NCBI GenBank assembly: GCA_021158895.1
Contig: JAGGSW010000069.1
Location: 1 to 5,178 of the forward strand
Length of the DNA stretch: 5,178 nucleotides
Source: Candidatus Odinarchaeota archaeon
GTDB taxonomy: Archaea > Asgardarchaeota > Baldrarchaeia > Baldrarchaeales > DXJG01
Direction of reading: 5' to 3'
Part shown: one piece after another, positions 1-5,178 of the stretch
Layout of the letters: the number at the start of each line of letters is the position of its first letter
Numbering within the stretch: position 1 is the first letter of the stretch
Position numbers and translations under genes: made by a program
Notes under the pieces: generated by a model
Database searches by the model: none
Told to the model about the DNA's origin: nothing
The model's input: the letters and a program-made list of their open reading frames with translations, nothing else

Positions 1-164
1 ATATAGCATAGAATAAAGGTATAAACTGCTGCAAAAAACCAGTAGAGAAAAATATAAGAGAAATAAAAGAGAACATGAGAAATAAGGATAATACCAAGCA
101 CCCAAATAACTAAAAAACAGAATGCACGGACAAGTGGTTGATAGACGTGTTTTCCGGTTTCCAA
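1..164 (-). CDS. N-terminal part of a membrane protein, runs off the left edge
   Basis: This reading frame is open for 54 codons from a TTG at 164-162 to the window edge and has no stop inside the window. The start is chosen because a perfect GGAGGT ribosome-binding site (176-171) sits six bases before that TTG. The in-frame ATG at 182-180 lies upstream of that site and has no ribosome-binding site of its own. The protein begins METGKHVYQPLVRAF and then turns strongly hydrophobic. One membrane helix is likely at about residues 10-32 and a second at about 34-54, with many aromatic residues (F, Y, W). That pattern, the start signal and a TATA-like box at the right distance upstream all support a real gene. 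The family cannot be recognised from this fragment. It is divergent from the ligase gene. I am fairly sure it is coding and have no view on function. Confidence 0.72.
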   Translation of the reverse strand, partial: METGKHVYQPLVRAFCFLVIWVLGIILISHVLFYFSYIFLYWFFAAVYTFILCY

Positions 165-170
165 TAGAAG

Positions 171-176
171 ACCTCC
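171..176 (-). promoter_or_regulatory. Shine-Dalgarno site that fixes a TTG start
   Basis: On the minus strand this reads GGAGGT, the full core complement of the archaeal 16S rRNA tail. It is followed by a six-base spacer and then TTG at 164-162. It lies inside the frame that would open at the ATG of 182-180, so it argues for the later TTG as the true start. Confidence 0.75.
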
Positions 177-203
177 AAACATTAACAACAAATGTATGTC
201 AAG

Positions 204-211
204 TATTTTAA
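204..211 (-). promoter_or_regulatory. Putative TATA box of the leftward membrane-protein gene
   Basis: The minus strand reads TTAAAATA here. Archaeal transcription usually starts about 25-27 bases downstream of the box centre. That places the start near position 181 and gives a leader of about 17 bases containing the GGAGGT site. The geometry is good, but in AT-rich DNA the box itself is weak evidence. Confidence 0.45.
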
Positions 212-225
212 CTTAGAATACAATC

Positions 226-233
226 TTATAATT
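226..233 (+). promoter_or_regulatory. Putative TATA box of the DNA ligase gene
   Basis: The plus strand reads TTATAATT, followed by TAAG. The predicted transcription start is near 255, giving a leader of about 20 bases that includes the GAGGT ribosome-binding site at 266-270. It lies about 22 bases from the leftward TATA box, so the two promoters are back to back. Confidence 0.45.
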
Positions 234-265
234 TAAGTTTGCAGTTAACCCCACTAGATATATAA

Positions 266-270
266 GAGGT
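266..270 (+). promoter_or_regulatory. Shine-Dalgarno site of the DNA ligase
   Basis: GAGGT is separated by six bases (TTTATC) from the ATG at 277. It supports this ATG over later in-frame methionines such as the one at residue 24. Confidence 0.7.
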
Positions 271-276
271 TTTATC

Positions 277-1971
277 ATGGGCACTTCCTTCAAAGAACTT
301 GTTGAGCTTTGTGAAAAACTTGAAAAAACAACGAAAAGAACCACAATGGCCAACTTAATCTCATCATTTCTTAAAGAACTTAAGCCAGACGAAATAGGAC
401 CAGCAGTACGCTTAATAATTGGAAGAATATTTCCTGCTTGGAGCCAAGAAACATTAGAAATCTCGTGGAGAACAGTCATAAAAATAATAAAAGATCTAAC
501 AGGTGCAAGCAATAAAGACATATCTGAAGCATTTAGTAAAACAGGCGATCCAGGAGATATGGCTAAAATATTAATGGAAAAGGGAAAAAGGGCTAAACAA
601 ACAACTCTTCTACAATCGCCTCTTACCATTCTCGATGTTCATAAATATTTTCTCTCCATTGCTAGCACAAAAGGTCCTGGAAGTAAAAAGAAAAAAGAAA
701 GCCTTCTATATGGCTTATTAAGCAGAGCAACGCCTCTAGAAACCAAATATATAGTGAAGGACATTTTAGGAGAAATGAGACATGGGGTTTCAGAAGGTTT
801 GATGGAAGAAGCGATAGCAAAAGCTTCTGGTGCATCTTTAGAACAGGTAAAGAGAGCTTACATGTTTCTAGGAGACCTCGGTGATGTTGCATACATTGCA
901 CTAACCAAGGGAGTACAAGGTTTAAAAGAAGTGAAAATGAGACTATTTCATCCAATTAAACCGATGTTAGCACAACCGGTCGAAAATGTCAAAGAAGCAC
1001 TGAAAGAACACGGCGGAAAGACAGCCTTTGAATACAAATTGGATGGAGCAAGAGTTCAAATTCACTTAAAGAATGGCAAAGTTGCAATATTCAGCCGCAG
1101 ATTAACAGATGTAACCCAAAGCCTACCAGACGTTGTCAAACTAGTTCTAGAAGAAGTCAAGGCTAACGAAGCTGTTTTAGAAGGAGAAGTGATTGCTGTT
1201 GGAGAAGAAAATAAGCCATTGCCATTTCAACATTTAATGAGACGCTTTCACAGAGTAAAAGATGTCGAAAAAATGATTAAAGAAATTCCAGTTCAACTTT
1301 ACCTTTTCGACGTACTGTATCTCAACGGAAAAATGTTGATAGACGAGCCCTACATGAAAAGGTGGGAATACCTCGAGAAGATCCATGGTAACATCCAGCT
1401 GGCACCAAGAATTATTACTGGTGACCCAGAAGAGGCGCAGAATTTTTTTGAAAAAGCTAAAAGCGAGGGCCACGAAGGACTTGTAGCCAAAAAATTAGAC
1501 AGTAATTATACTCCAGGAATTAGAGGCAAAAAGTGGCTTAAAATAAAGGGAATACTAGACACTTTGGACCTGGTCATAGTGGCTGCAGACTGGGGATATG
1601 GTCGCAGACATGAATGGTTGTCAGATTATTATCTGGCTGCAAGAGATGAAAAAACAGGGGAATTTCTTGTTATAGGTAAAACATTTAAAGGACTAACTGA
1701 TGAGGAGTTTAAAGAAATAACCAAACGCCTTTTAGAACTAAAAATTGCAGAAGCAGGAGGAACTGTTTACGTAAAACCGGAAATAGTTGTTGAAGTTGCC
1801 TTTGATGAAATTCAGCAGTCTCCAAAATATAAGTCTGGCTTTGCGTTAAGATTCGCACGAATAACACGTATAAGAGAAGATAAAAGCCCCAATGAAGCGG
1901 ACACCATTGGAAGAGTGCGTGAAATATATGAGAAACAGTTTAAGGGCAAAGCAAAAATAAATAGTCCCTAA
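277..1971 (+). CDS. lig: ATP-dependent DNA ligase (archaeal LIG1 type)
   Basis: The enzyme seals nicks in double-stranded DNA through ligase-AMP and DNA-adenylate intermediates, joining Okazaki fragments and completing repair. The product has 564 residues, the usual length for archaeal replicative ligases. An N-terminal helical DNA-binding domain covers about residues 1-215 and includes the RHGVSEGLMEEAI stretch. The adenylation domain runs from about 225 to 430. Its motif I is KLDGAR with the AMP-accepting lysine at K254. Motif Ia is FSRRLTDVT (272-280), motif III LEGEV (301-305), motif IIIa around F344-D345, motif IV EG (400-401) and motif V KWLKIK (419-424) with K422 and K424. The OB-fold domain follows and ends with motif VI-like RITRIREDKSPNEADT (528-543). 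All catalytic motifs are intact, so it should be active. ATP is the expected cofactor from the family; some archaeal relatives also accept other nucleotides. The start is supported by GAGGT six bases upstream. Confidence 0.97.
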   Translation: MGTSFKELVELCEKLEKTTKRTTMANLISSFLKELKPDEIGPAVRLIIGRIFPAWSQETLEISWRTVIKIIKDLTGASNKDISEAFSKTGDPGDMAKILMEKGKRAKQTTLLQSPLTILDVHKYFLSIASTKGPGSKKKKESLLYGLLSRATPLETKYIVKDILGEMRHGVSEGLMEEAIAKASGASLEQVKRAYMFLGDLGDVAYIALTKGVQGLKEVKMRLFHPIKPMLAQPVENVKEALKEHGGKTAFEYKLDGARVQIHLKNGKVAIFSRRLTDVTQSLPDVVKLVLEEVKANEAVLEGEVIAVGEENKPLPFQHLMRRFHRVKDVEKMIKEIPVQLYLFDVLYLNGKMLIDEPYMKRWEYLEKIHGNIQLAPRIITGDPEEAQNFFEKAKSEGHEGLVAKKLDSNYTPGIRGKKWLKIKGILDTLDLVIVAADWGYGRRHEWLSDYYLAARDEKTGEFLVIGKTFKGLTDEEFKEITKRLLELKIAEAGGTVYVKPEIVVEVAFDEIQQSPKYKSGFALRFARITRIREDKSPNEADTIGRVREIYEKQFKGKAKINSP

Positions 1972-1980
1972 CAGAATAGC

Positions 1981-1994
1981 CTCTCTTGTTTTCT
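1981..1994 (+). terminator. Possible T-rich terminator after the ligase
   Basis: Ten bases after the ligase stop the plus strand reads CTCTCTTGTTTTCT. Archaeal terminators are often pyrimidine/T-rich tracts without a hairpin, and no hairpin is visible here. The T run is short, so this is a weak call. Confidence 0.3.
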
Positions 1995-2008
1995 AGGTTA
2001 CTAAAAAA

Positions 2009-2016
2009 TTTATATT
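2009..2016 (+). promoter_or_regulatory. Putative distal TATA box of the flippase-like gene
   Basis: TTTATATT preceded by an A-run (2003-2008, BRE-like) is the best match to an archaeal promoter in this gap. It predicts transcription from about 2038-2042 and an untranslated leader of roughly 60 bases. A second candidate lies closer to the gene. Confidence 0.45.
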
Positions 2017-2067
2017 TGACCCGTATTTTATCACACCTATCTTTTAACATCGCTTAACGCCTTCGAG

Positions 2068-2075
2068 TTTAATAA
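2068..2075 (+). promoter_or_regulatory. Alternative proximal TATA box of the flippase-like gene
   Basis: TTTAATAA lies about 31 bases (centre) upstream of the ATG at 2103. It would start transcription within a few bases of the start codon and give an essentially leaderless mRNA. That would fit the lack of a clear Shine-Dalgarno site before this gene. The choice between this box and the distal one cannot be made by reading. Confidence 0.35.
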
Positions 2076-2102
2076 CTGTATCACTATAACGGGTTAGTTA
2101 AA

Positions 2103-3149
2103 ATGAATGAAAAAGGGAAATTAGAAGTTTCAATTCCATATAAAAGAGTAATAGTACTTCTAATCATAGGTGTACTCTTCTTAGCAGTAATTTATAACCT
2201 ATTTAAAAGTCTTAAGGAGTCCTTCCAATTAATATTGAAAATAAACGTCCCAATTTATATCTTGGCGATCGTAGTTTCTGTTTCAGCCTTTCACATGTAT
2301 GTTGTCTCATGGATATTTCTACTTAGAGCTCTGAATATAAAAATAAAATTAAAAGATATAGTGTCTCTCGTATGGACATCCTATTTTTTTGACGCTATGG
2401 TACCGACAGCCTCAGTTTCGGGAGAAGCTGTTAGGGCATATTTAACAGCAAAGAAACATAATGTTAAATGGGGGGATGCAATTAGCAGCGTAGTTGCCCA
2501 TAGAACAATGGCAATAATATCTTTCACAGCTATGACCGCAGCAAGCTTCATCCCCTTATACTTGATGTACCAATTGTCTATGAGAATACTAATACTCGCT
2601 GGTGTTGCAGTATCTCTTTCTCTGATCGGTTTAGTGACTTTATTGTATTTTTCATTGAAACCAGAGGCAATTAATACATTTATGCGAGGTGTCCTAAAAA
2701 TAGTTGGAAAGATAAGTAAAAAAATAGCAAAAAAATTGGAGGAAGCAGAACCAAAGATCGTAAAGATAGTGTACGAATTTTCTAGTGCCATGAAACTACT
2801 CGTAAATCACAAAAAAATCATGTTTCTAACATTTCTAACTTCAGTATTATGGTGGCTTGGAAACGCTTTCACTGGATATGTAATCTTTCTTTCTCTAGGA
2901 TACAAAATAAGTTTCATCCTGGTTCTTTTCATATTTACATTAACGATACTAGTTAGAATGATTCCAATATTTATCCCAGGATCCATGGGGCTTTTTGAAC
3001 TGGCAACAATCGCATTATGGTCTGCCGTAGGCGTGTCACCAAGTGTAGCTGCTGCTGTAGCTCTACTGAATAGGAATGTGTGGGTCGTTCAAGTATCGAT
3101 AGGTTTAGTTGCTGTGATAAGAGAGCTTCGAGGACTACATAAAAATTAA
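2103..3149 (+). CDS. Flippase-like membrane protein, LPG synthase TM / UPF0104 family
   Basis: This is a 348-residue integral membrane protein with about eight or nine hydrophobic segments, near residues 15-34, 49-73, 86-100, 133-157, 160-184, 238-263, 268-291, 297-322 and 326-340. Two family hallmarks are visible: PTASVSGEAVR (101-111) after an early helix, and RMIPIFIPGSMGLFE (285-299) near the C-terminus. These match the conserved GE..R and P-I-x-x-P-G-x-x-G-x-x-E signatures of the lysylphosphatidylglycerol synthase TM family (COG0392, TIGR00374). A lysine/glutamate-rich, probably cytoplasmic helix lies at about 201-235. In bacterial MprF this domain flips modified lipids across the membrane. 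Archaeal stand-alone members have no fixed substrate; translocation of a lipid or isoprenoid-linked precursor is inference. The fused aminoacyl-transferase domain of MprF is absent. No clear ribosome-binding site precedes the ATG. Its stop codon overlaps that of the converging gene. Confidence 0.88.
   Translation: MNEKGKLEVSIPYKRVIVLLIIGVLFLAVIYNLFKSLKESFQLILKINVPIYILAIVVSVSAFHMYVVSWIFLLRALNIKIKLKDIVSLVWTSYFFDAMVPTASVSGEAVRAYLTAKKHNVKWGDAISSVVAHRTMAIISFTAMTAASFIPLYLMYQLSMRILILAGVAVSLSLIGLVTLLYFSLKPEAINTFMRGVLKIVGKISKKIAKKLEEAEPKIVKIVYEFSSAMKLLVNHKKIMFLTFLTSVLWWLGNAFTGYVIFLSLGYKISFILVLFIFTLTILVRMIPIFIPGSMGLFELATIALWSAVGVSPSVAAAVALLNRNVWVVQVSIGLVAVIRELRGLHKN
3141..3145 (-). terminator. Short T-run directly after the DUF72-SWIM stop codon
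   Basis: On the minus strand five T residues follow the TAA stop directly. This could be a weak archaeal U-tract terminator. It lies inside the last codons of the converging flippase-like gene, because there is no intergenic space. Confidence 0.25.
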
Positions 3150-4333
3150 ACCTCGTGCTTAAAGGTCCACTGGTCACGTTCAGAAATTATATTTTTTAGC
3201 AATGGAACAGATATATGCCTTGGAAGCAAGAGAAAAATTTTAGCTAAATGTTTACAGAATTTTTTCTCAACGGAAGTTCTAGCCCAATCTGCACAATCAT
3301 GAGAAATAAATTTATTTTCAACGTCTACAATGACTTTATAATCTCTTATCTTAGCTTTAATAAGTTTCTCTGAAATTTTAAGAAATCTAACATCTTTATC
3401 GTTAATCCTTCTAGCTCTAGCAATTCTTTTCCAATCAATTAAATGAGACAATAATTCTTCAACGTTTTCTAAATCAACAACCGGAGTGCCAAGCAAAGTT
3501 GTTTGCACAGTTTTAACTGATACGGGCTTTTTGCCTTCAATTACATTTAGCATATTAGCTTCAATTTCTGCTTGCCTCTTATTCTGAAGCTTTAAAAGTT
3601 TCAATAATTGAAGAGCGTTCAGTGCAGCATATCCGTAAAAATGGTTATTAAACAGCCCATAAAACACTTTAACTTTCCTTGTTATTTCTTCTATTCTCGG
3701 CAACCATTCCTTTAACTCCTCCATCCTGTATCTATAATTATACCAGGGTCGTTTTCCTCTTCCATGCCAACGAACATAGCTAAAGTCCGCTGTAACCTCG
3801 ACAATTGGCGGTAAAAGCGGCTCATCAACAATCACATAAGCAATGTTATATTCACGCAAAATTTTAAACACGTCTGGAACTAGCCAAGATTCGTCTCTAA
3901 ACTCACATGCAAACATATAATCACTTGGAAGAATCGAAAAAAACCTCTTTAAAATGTGTTCATTTTTTTCCGTCCTTTTAAAACCAGGAGGCAACTGCAA
4001 CAACAAGGGACCAAGTTTTTCATCATCGTGTAAGGGCTTCATCAGATTTAAAAACCTCTCAAGATCACGTTGAACCTCAAGAGATAAATCCAGCTTCTTT
4101 TTATGCGTTATCTCCCTAGGTATTTTTGCCGCAAACTTAAAACCTTCAGGAGCCATTTTCTGCCAGCCTTTGACCAAGTTGGCAGATGGATAACTATAGA
4201 ATGTAGAATTGATCTCTGTCGTATTAAAAACTGAAGCATAAAAGCTAAACATGCCCTTTTCAGAGGGATAAAAAATACCAACCCATTCCTTATAACTCCA
4301 ACCACTAGTTCCGATACGAAAATCGATAACCAA
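3146..4333 (-). CDS. DUF72 protein with C-terminal SWIM-like zinc finger
   Basis: Residues 1 to about 250 form a DUF72 (COG1801, YecE-like) domain, a predicted TIM-barrel of unknown activity. Visible hallmarks are IGTSGWSY (7-14), TEINSTFY (39-46), LLLQLPPGF (110-118), CEFRDESW (143-150), RWHGRG (188-193) and NNHFYGYAALNAL (229-241). A typical DUF72 protein stops about there; this one continues for about 145 residues. The extension includes a charged region and a SWIM-like pattern, H345-x-C347-x12-C360-x-H362 (HDCADW and CKH), likely to bind zinc and contact DNA or protein. The start chosen is TTG at 4333-4331, with GAGGGT (4345-4340) before it; the product then has 395 residues and begins MVIDFRIGTSGW, as usual in the family. 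The frame extends to another TTG at 4354 (402 residues), which lacks a ribosome-binding site. The gene lies 86 bases after the upstream minus-strand gene. The DUF72 call is secure; the biochemical function is unknown. Confidence 0.9.
   Translation of the reverse strand: MVIDFRIGTSGWSYKEWVGIFYPSEKGMFSFYASVFNTTEINSTFYSYPSANLVKGWQKMAPEGFKFAAKIPREITHKKKLDLSLEVQRDLERFLNLMKPLHDDEKLGPLLLQLPPGFKRTEKNEHILKRFFSILPSDYMFACEFRDESWLVPDVFKILREYNIAYVIVDEPLLPPIVEVTADFSYVRWHGRGKRPWYNYRYRMEELKEWLPRIEEITRKVKVFYGLFNNHFYGYAALNALQLLKLLKLQNKRQAEIEANMLNVIEGKKPVSVKTVQTTLLGTPVVDLENVEELLSHLIDWKRIARARRINDKDVRFLKISEKLIKAKIRDYKVIVDVENKFISHDCADWARTSVEKKFCKHLAKIFLLLPRHISVPLLKNIISERDQWTFKHEV
3248..3301 (-). other. SWIM-like zinc-finger segment inside the DUF72 protein
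   Basis: The coded segment contains H-x-C, twelve residues, then C-x-H, followed by a hydrophobic helix (AKIFLLLP). Canonical SWIM domains are C-x-C-x(n)-C-x-H. Here the first cysteine of the usual CxCxDW is replaced by histidine (HDCADW). Histidine can also bind zinc, so the site is probably functional. The preceding DYKVIVDV looks like the usual beta-strand lead-in. Confidence 0.7.
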
Positions 4334-4339
4334 ACCTAA

Positions 4340-4345
4340 ACCCTC
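4340..4345 (-). promoter_or_regulatory. Shine-Dalgarno site favouring the inner TTG start
   Basis: The minus strand reads GAGGGT, six bases before the TTG at 4333-4331. The GAGG core is eight bases from that TTG. The upstream TTG at 4354 has no purine-rich site in front of it. This makes the shorter 395-residue product the better choice. Confidence 0.6.
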
Positions 4346-4380
4346 AAAATACAATTCATACTTAATGTGTGGTTAGCGAA

Positions 4381-4387
4381 GATAAAC
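4381..4387 (-). promoter_or_regulatory. Weak possible TATA box before the DUF72-SWIM gene
   Basis: The minus strand reads GTTTATC. It would start transcription near 4357, leaving a leader of about 24 bases with the GAGGG site in it. The match is poor. Read-through from the upstream gene, which ends at 4420, is an equally good explanation for expression. Confidence 0.25.
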
Positions 4388-4419
4388 ACAAGCAAATAAG
4401 GGCATCATTATTATGGAGC

Positions 4420-5139
4420 TTAAGTGAAATAATCAATATTTTTCTTTGCAACTTCTTTTATCATTTCCTCTAGTTCGGCTTCAAATTCTTTGCTTGGCTT
4501 TATTTCAACCTTTCCGTTATCTGAAATAATTATTTCACCTAAAAACCCTTGAGGCCCCTCAAGTCGAATAACAGTGTTACCATTTCTTGAAATTTTTCCA
4601 ATGAATACTTCAGGAAATTTATCCAACAATCTTAGAATCGTGGAACCTATTTTAGCGTTCACATATTGCTCAACAGGTTTTATTTCCTCGATTTTCCTTT
4701 CTTCCTTTTCCTCAACTTTTGGAGGTTGAACAGGTTCAATAGGGTGTTCAATTTTCTTTACAATTTTTGGTTTATCTTTCTCAAGGTCTACCAGCGATTT
4801 GCCTACTGTTTCCCATAATTCTATTTTGTTTATAAGATCTTGATATGTTTCTCTAAACGATGTACCAGTTTCCTTTTCGTCTATAATCACTAGGTTATGG
4901 CAATTTTTACCGACGATCATATTTCCGTATTTAAAGCCGTATGTTTTAATGGACTGAGTAACTCTCTCAGCCATCCTACGTGCTATTAGTCCAACATCAC
5001 GTCCGATAAAAAGATACATACTTCCCGCGTCTTCATCGATAATAAGAACTGTGCGGTCAGAAGAAAGATATGTTGTTGATATCGGAACGGGTCGTGCTTC
5101 ACCACCATCTATTTCAAGCATTGCAAGGAATTTAGCCAT
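4420..5139 (-). CDS. Unrecognised two-domain protein with gelsolin-like N-terminal domain
   Basis: I do not recognise this 239-residue protein as a named family. Residues about 24-92 have a strand-rich pattern. TVLIIDEDAGSMYLFIGRD (30-48) is followed by an amphipathic helix (GLIARRMAERVTQSIKTYG) and a second strand set (NLVIIDEKETG). This order, a strand ending in acidic residues, then a strand with aromatic-x-x-G, then a helix, resembles gelsolin repeats, though the usual W/G signature is degenerate. A lysine-, glutamate- and proline-rich linker covers about 119-157. A C-terminal domain follows (about 158-239), with a helix, two or three beta strands (VFIGKIS, TVIRLEG, LGEIIIS) and an acidic-basic end helix. 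There is no signal peptide or membrane helix, so it is probably cytosolic. The ATG at 5139 is chosen because AGGTGATC (5150-5143) stands before it; the in-frame GTG at 5148 lies inside that site. It may be co-transcribed with the DUF72-SWIM gene. Confidence 0.82.
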   Translation of the reverse strand: MAKFLAMLEIDGGEARPVPISTTYLSSDRTVLIIDEDAGSMYLFIGRDVGLIARRMAERVTQSIKTYGFKYGNMIVGKNCHNLVIIDEKETGTSFRETYQDLINKIELWETVGKSLVDLEKDKPKIVKKIEHPIEPVQPPKVEEKEERKIEEIKPVEQYVNAKIGSTILRLLDKFPEVFIGKISRNGNTVIRLEGPQGFLGEIIISDNGKVEIKPSKEFEAELEEMIKEVAKKNIDYFT

Positions 5140-5142
5140 GAA

Positions 5143-5150
5143 GATCACCT
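5143..5150 (-). promoter_or_regulatory. Extended Shine-Dalgarno site AGGTGATC
   Basis: Eight contiguous bases match the complement of the archaeal 16S rRNA 3' tail (GGAGGTGATC). The AGGT core is seven bases before the ATG at 5139-5137. The overlapping GTG at 5148 would need to serve as both ribosome-binding site and start codon, so it is rejected as the start. Confidence 0.75.
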
Positions 5151-5178
5151 ACAATACTATATTAACAAGTGCCTAAAC

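Noticed and set aside
259..265. TATATAA just before the ligase start
   Set aside because: It looks like a TATA box but would start transcription inside the ligase gene, beyond its ATG and Shine-Dalgarno site.
213..629. Minus-strand open frame of 138 codons over the ligase start region
   Set aside because: It lies antisense to the N-terminal part of the ligase, whose protein match is certain. The translation is low-complexity and has no start signal, and the frame would cover the ligase promoter.
662..955. Minus-strand open frame inside the ligase
   Set aside because: Antisense shadow of a secure gene; no ribosome-binding site and no recognisable protein features.
1234..1473. Minus-strand open frame inside the ligase adenylation domain
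   Set aside because: Antisense shadow; the plus-strand frame carries motifs IIIa and IV here.
2381..2791. Minus-strand open frame of 136 codons inside the flippase-like gene
   Set aside because: Antisense shadow of a clear family member; the plus strand carries the GE..R motif here.
2971..3177. Short minus-strand open frame across the convergent junction
   Set aside because: Overlaps the coding ends of two better-supported genes and shows no conserved features.
3192..3197. Run of six T on the plus strand past the flippase-like stop, considered as its terminator
   Set aside because: It sits within conserved coding sequence of the opposite gene and is the complement of ordinary lysine/isoleucine codons; a single T6 in AT-rich DNA is too weak to call.
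4108..4305. Minus-strand open frame in another frame of the DUF72 gene
   Set aside because: Same-strand shadow; the DUF72 motifs lie in the longer frame.
5158..5165. Minus-strand TTAATATA upstream of the gelsolin-like gene
   Set aside because: Too close to the ATG at 5139: transcription would begin at or inside the coding region and lose the strong Shine-Dalgarno site. The true promoter is probably outside the window.
1..5178. Search by eye for CRISPR repeats, transposon ends, tRNA genes and long inverted repeats
   Set aside because: No repeated spacer pattern, transposase, cloverleaf or long inverted repeat was found; the few short palindromes are of chance size.

Overview
The window looks like archaeal chromosome. 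It is AT-rich and carries an archaeal-type ATP-dependent DNA ligase. Upstream regions hold TATA-like boxes rather than bacterial -35/-10 pairs, and several genes have Shine-Dalgarno (SD) sites matching the archaeal 16S rRNA tail. A TACK-group archaeon such as a Bathyarchaeia or Thermoproteota lineage fits the style of the proteins, but that placement is inference; only 'archaeon' is well supported.

Layout from left to right. (1) At the left edge on the minus strand is the start of a membrane protein gene (1-164) that runs out of the window; it starts at TTG behind a perfect SD site. (2) A 112-base divergent intergenic region (165-276) holds one promoter for each direction. (3) A complete replicative/repair DNA ligase of 564 aa lies on the plus strand (277-1971). 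(4) After a 131-base gap with promoter signals comes a 348-aa polytopic membrane protein of the LPG-synthase-TM/UPF0104 flippase-like family (2103-3149, plus). (5) A minus-strand gene (3146-4333) converges on it, and their stop codons overlap within one TTAA. It encodes a DUF72 protein with a long C-terminal extension that ends in a SWIM-like zinc finger. (6) Upstream of it, also on the minus strand, lies an unrecognised 239-aa protein (4420-5139). Its N-terminal domain resembles a gelsolin-type repeat and is joined to a small C-terminal domain by a charged linker.

There is no sign of a mobile element, CRISPR array, tRNA/rRNA or toxin-antitoxin module. The genes do not form an obvious single pathway. 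The two right-hand minus-strand genes may be co-transcribed (86-base gap). The most interesting items are the DUF72-SWIM fusion with its altered first zinc ligand, the possible gelsolin-like domain, and the use of TTG as start codon in two of the five genes.
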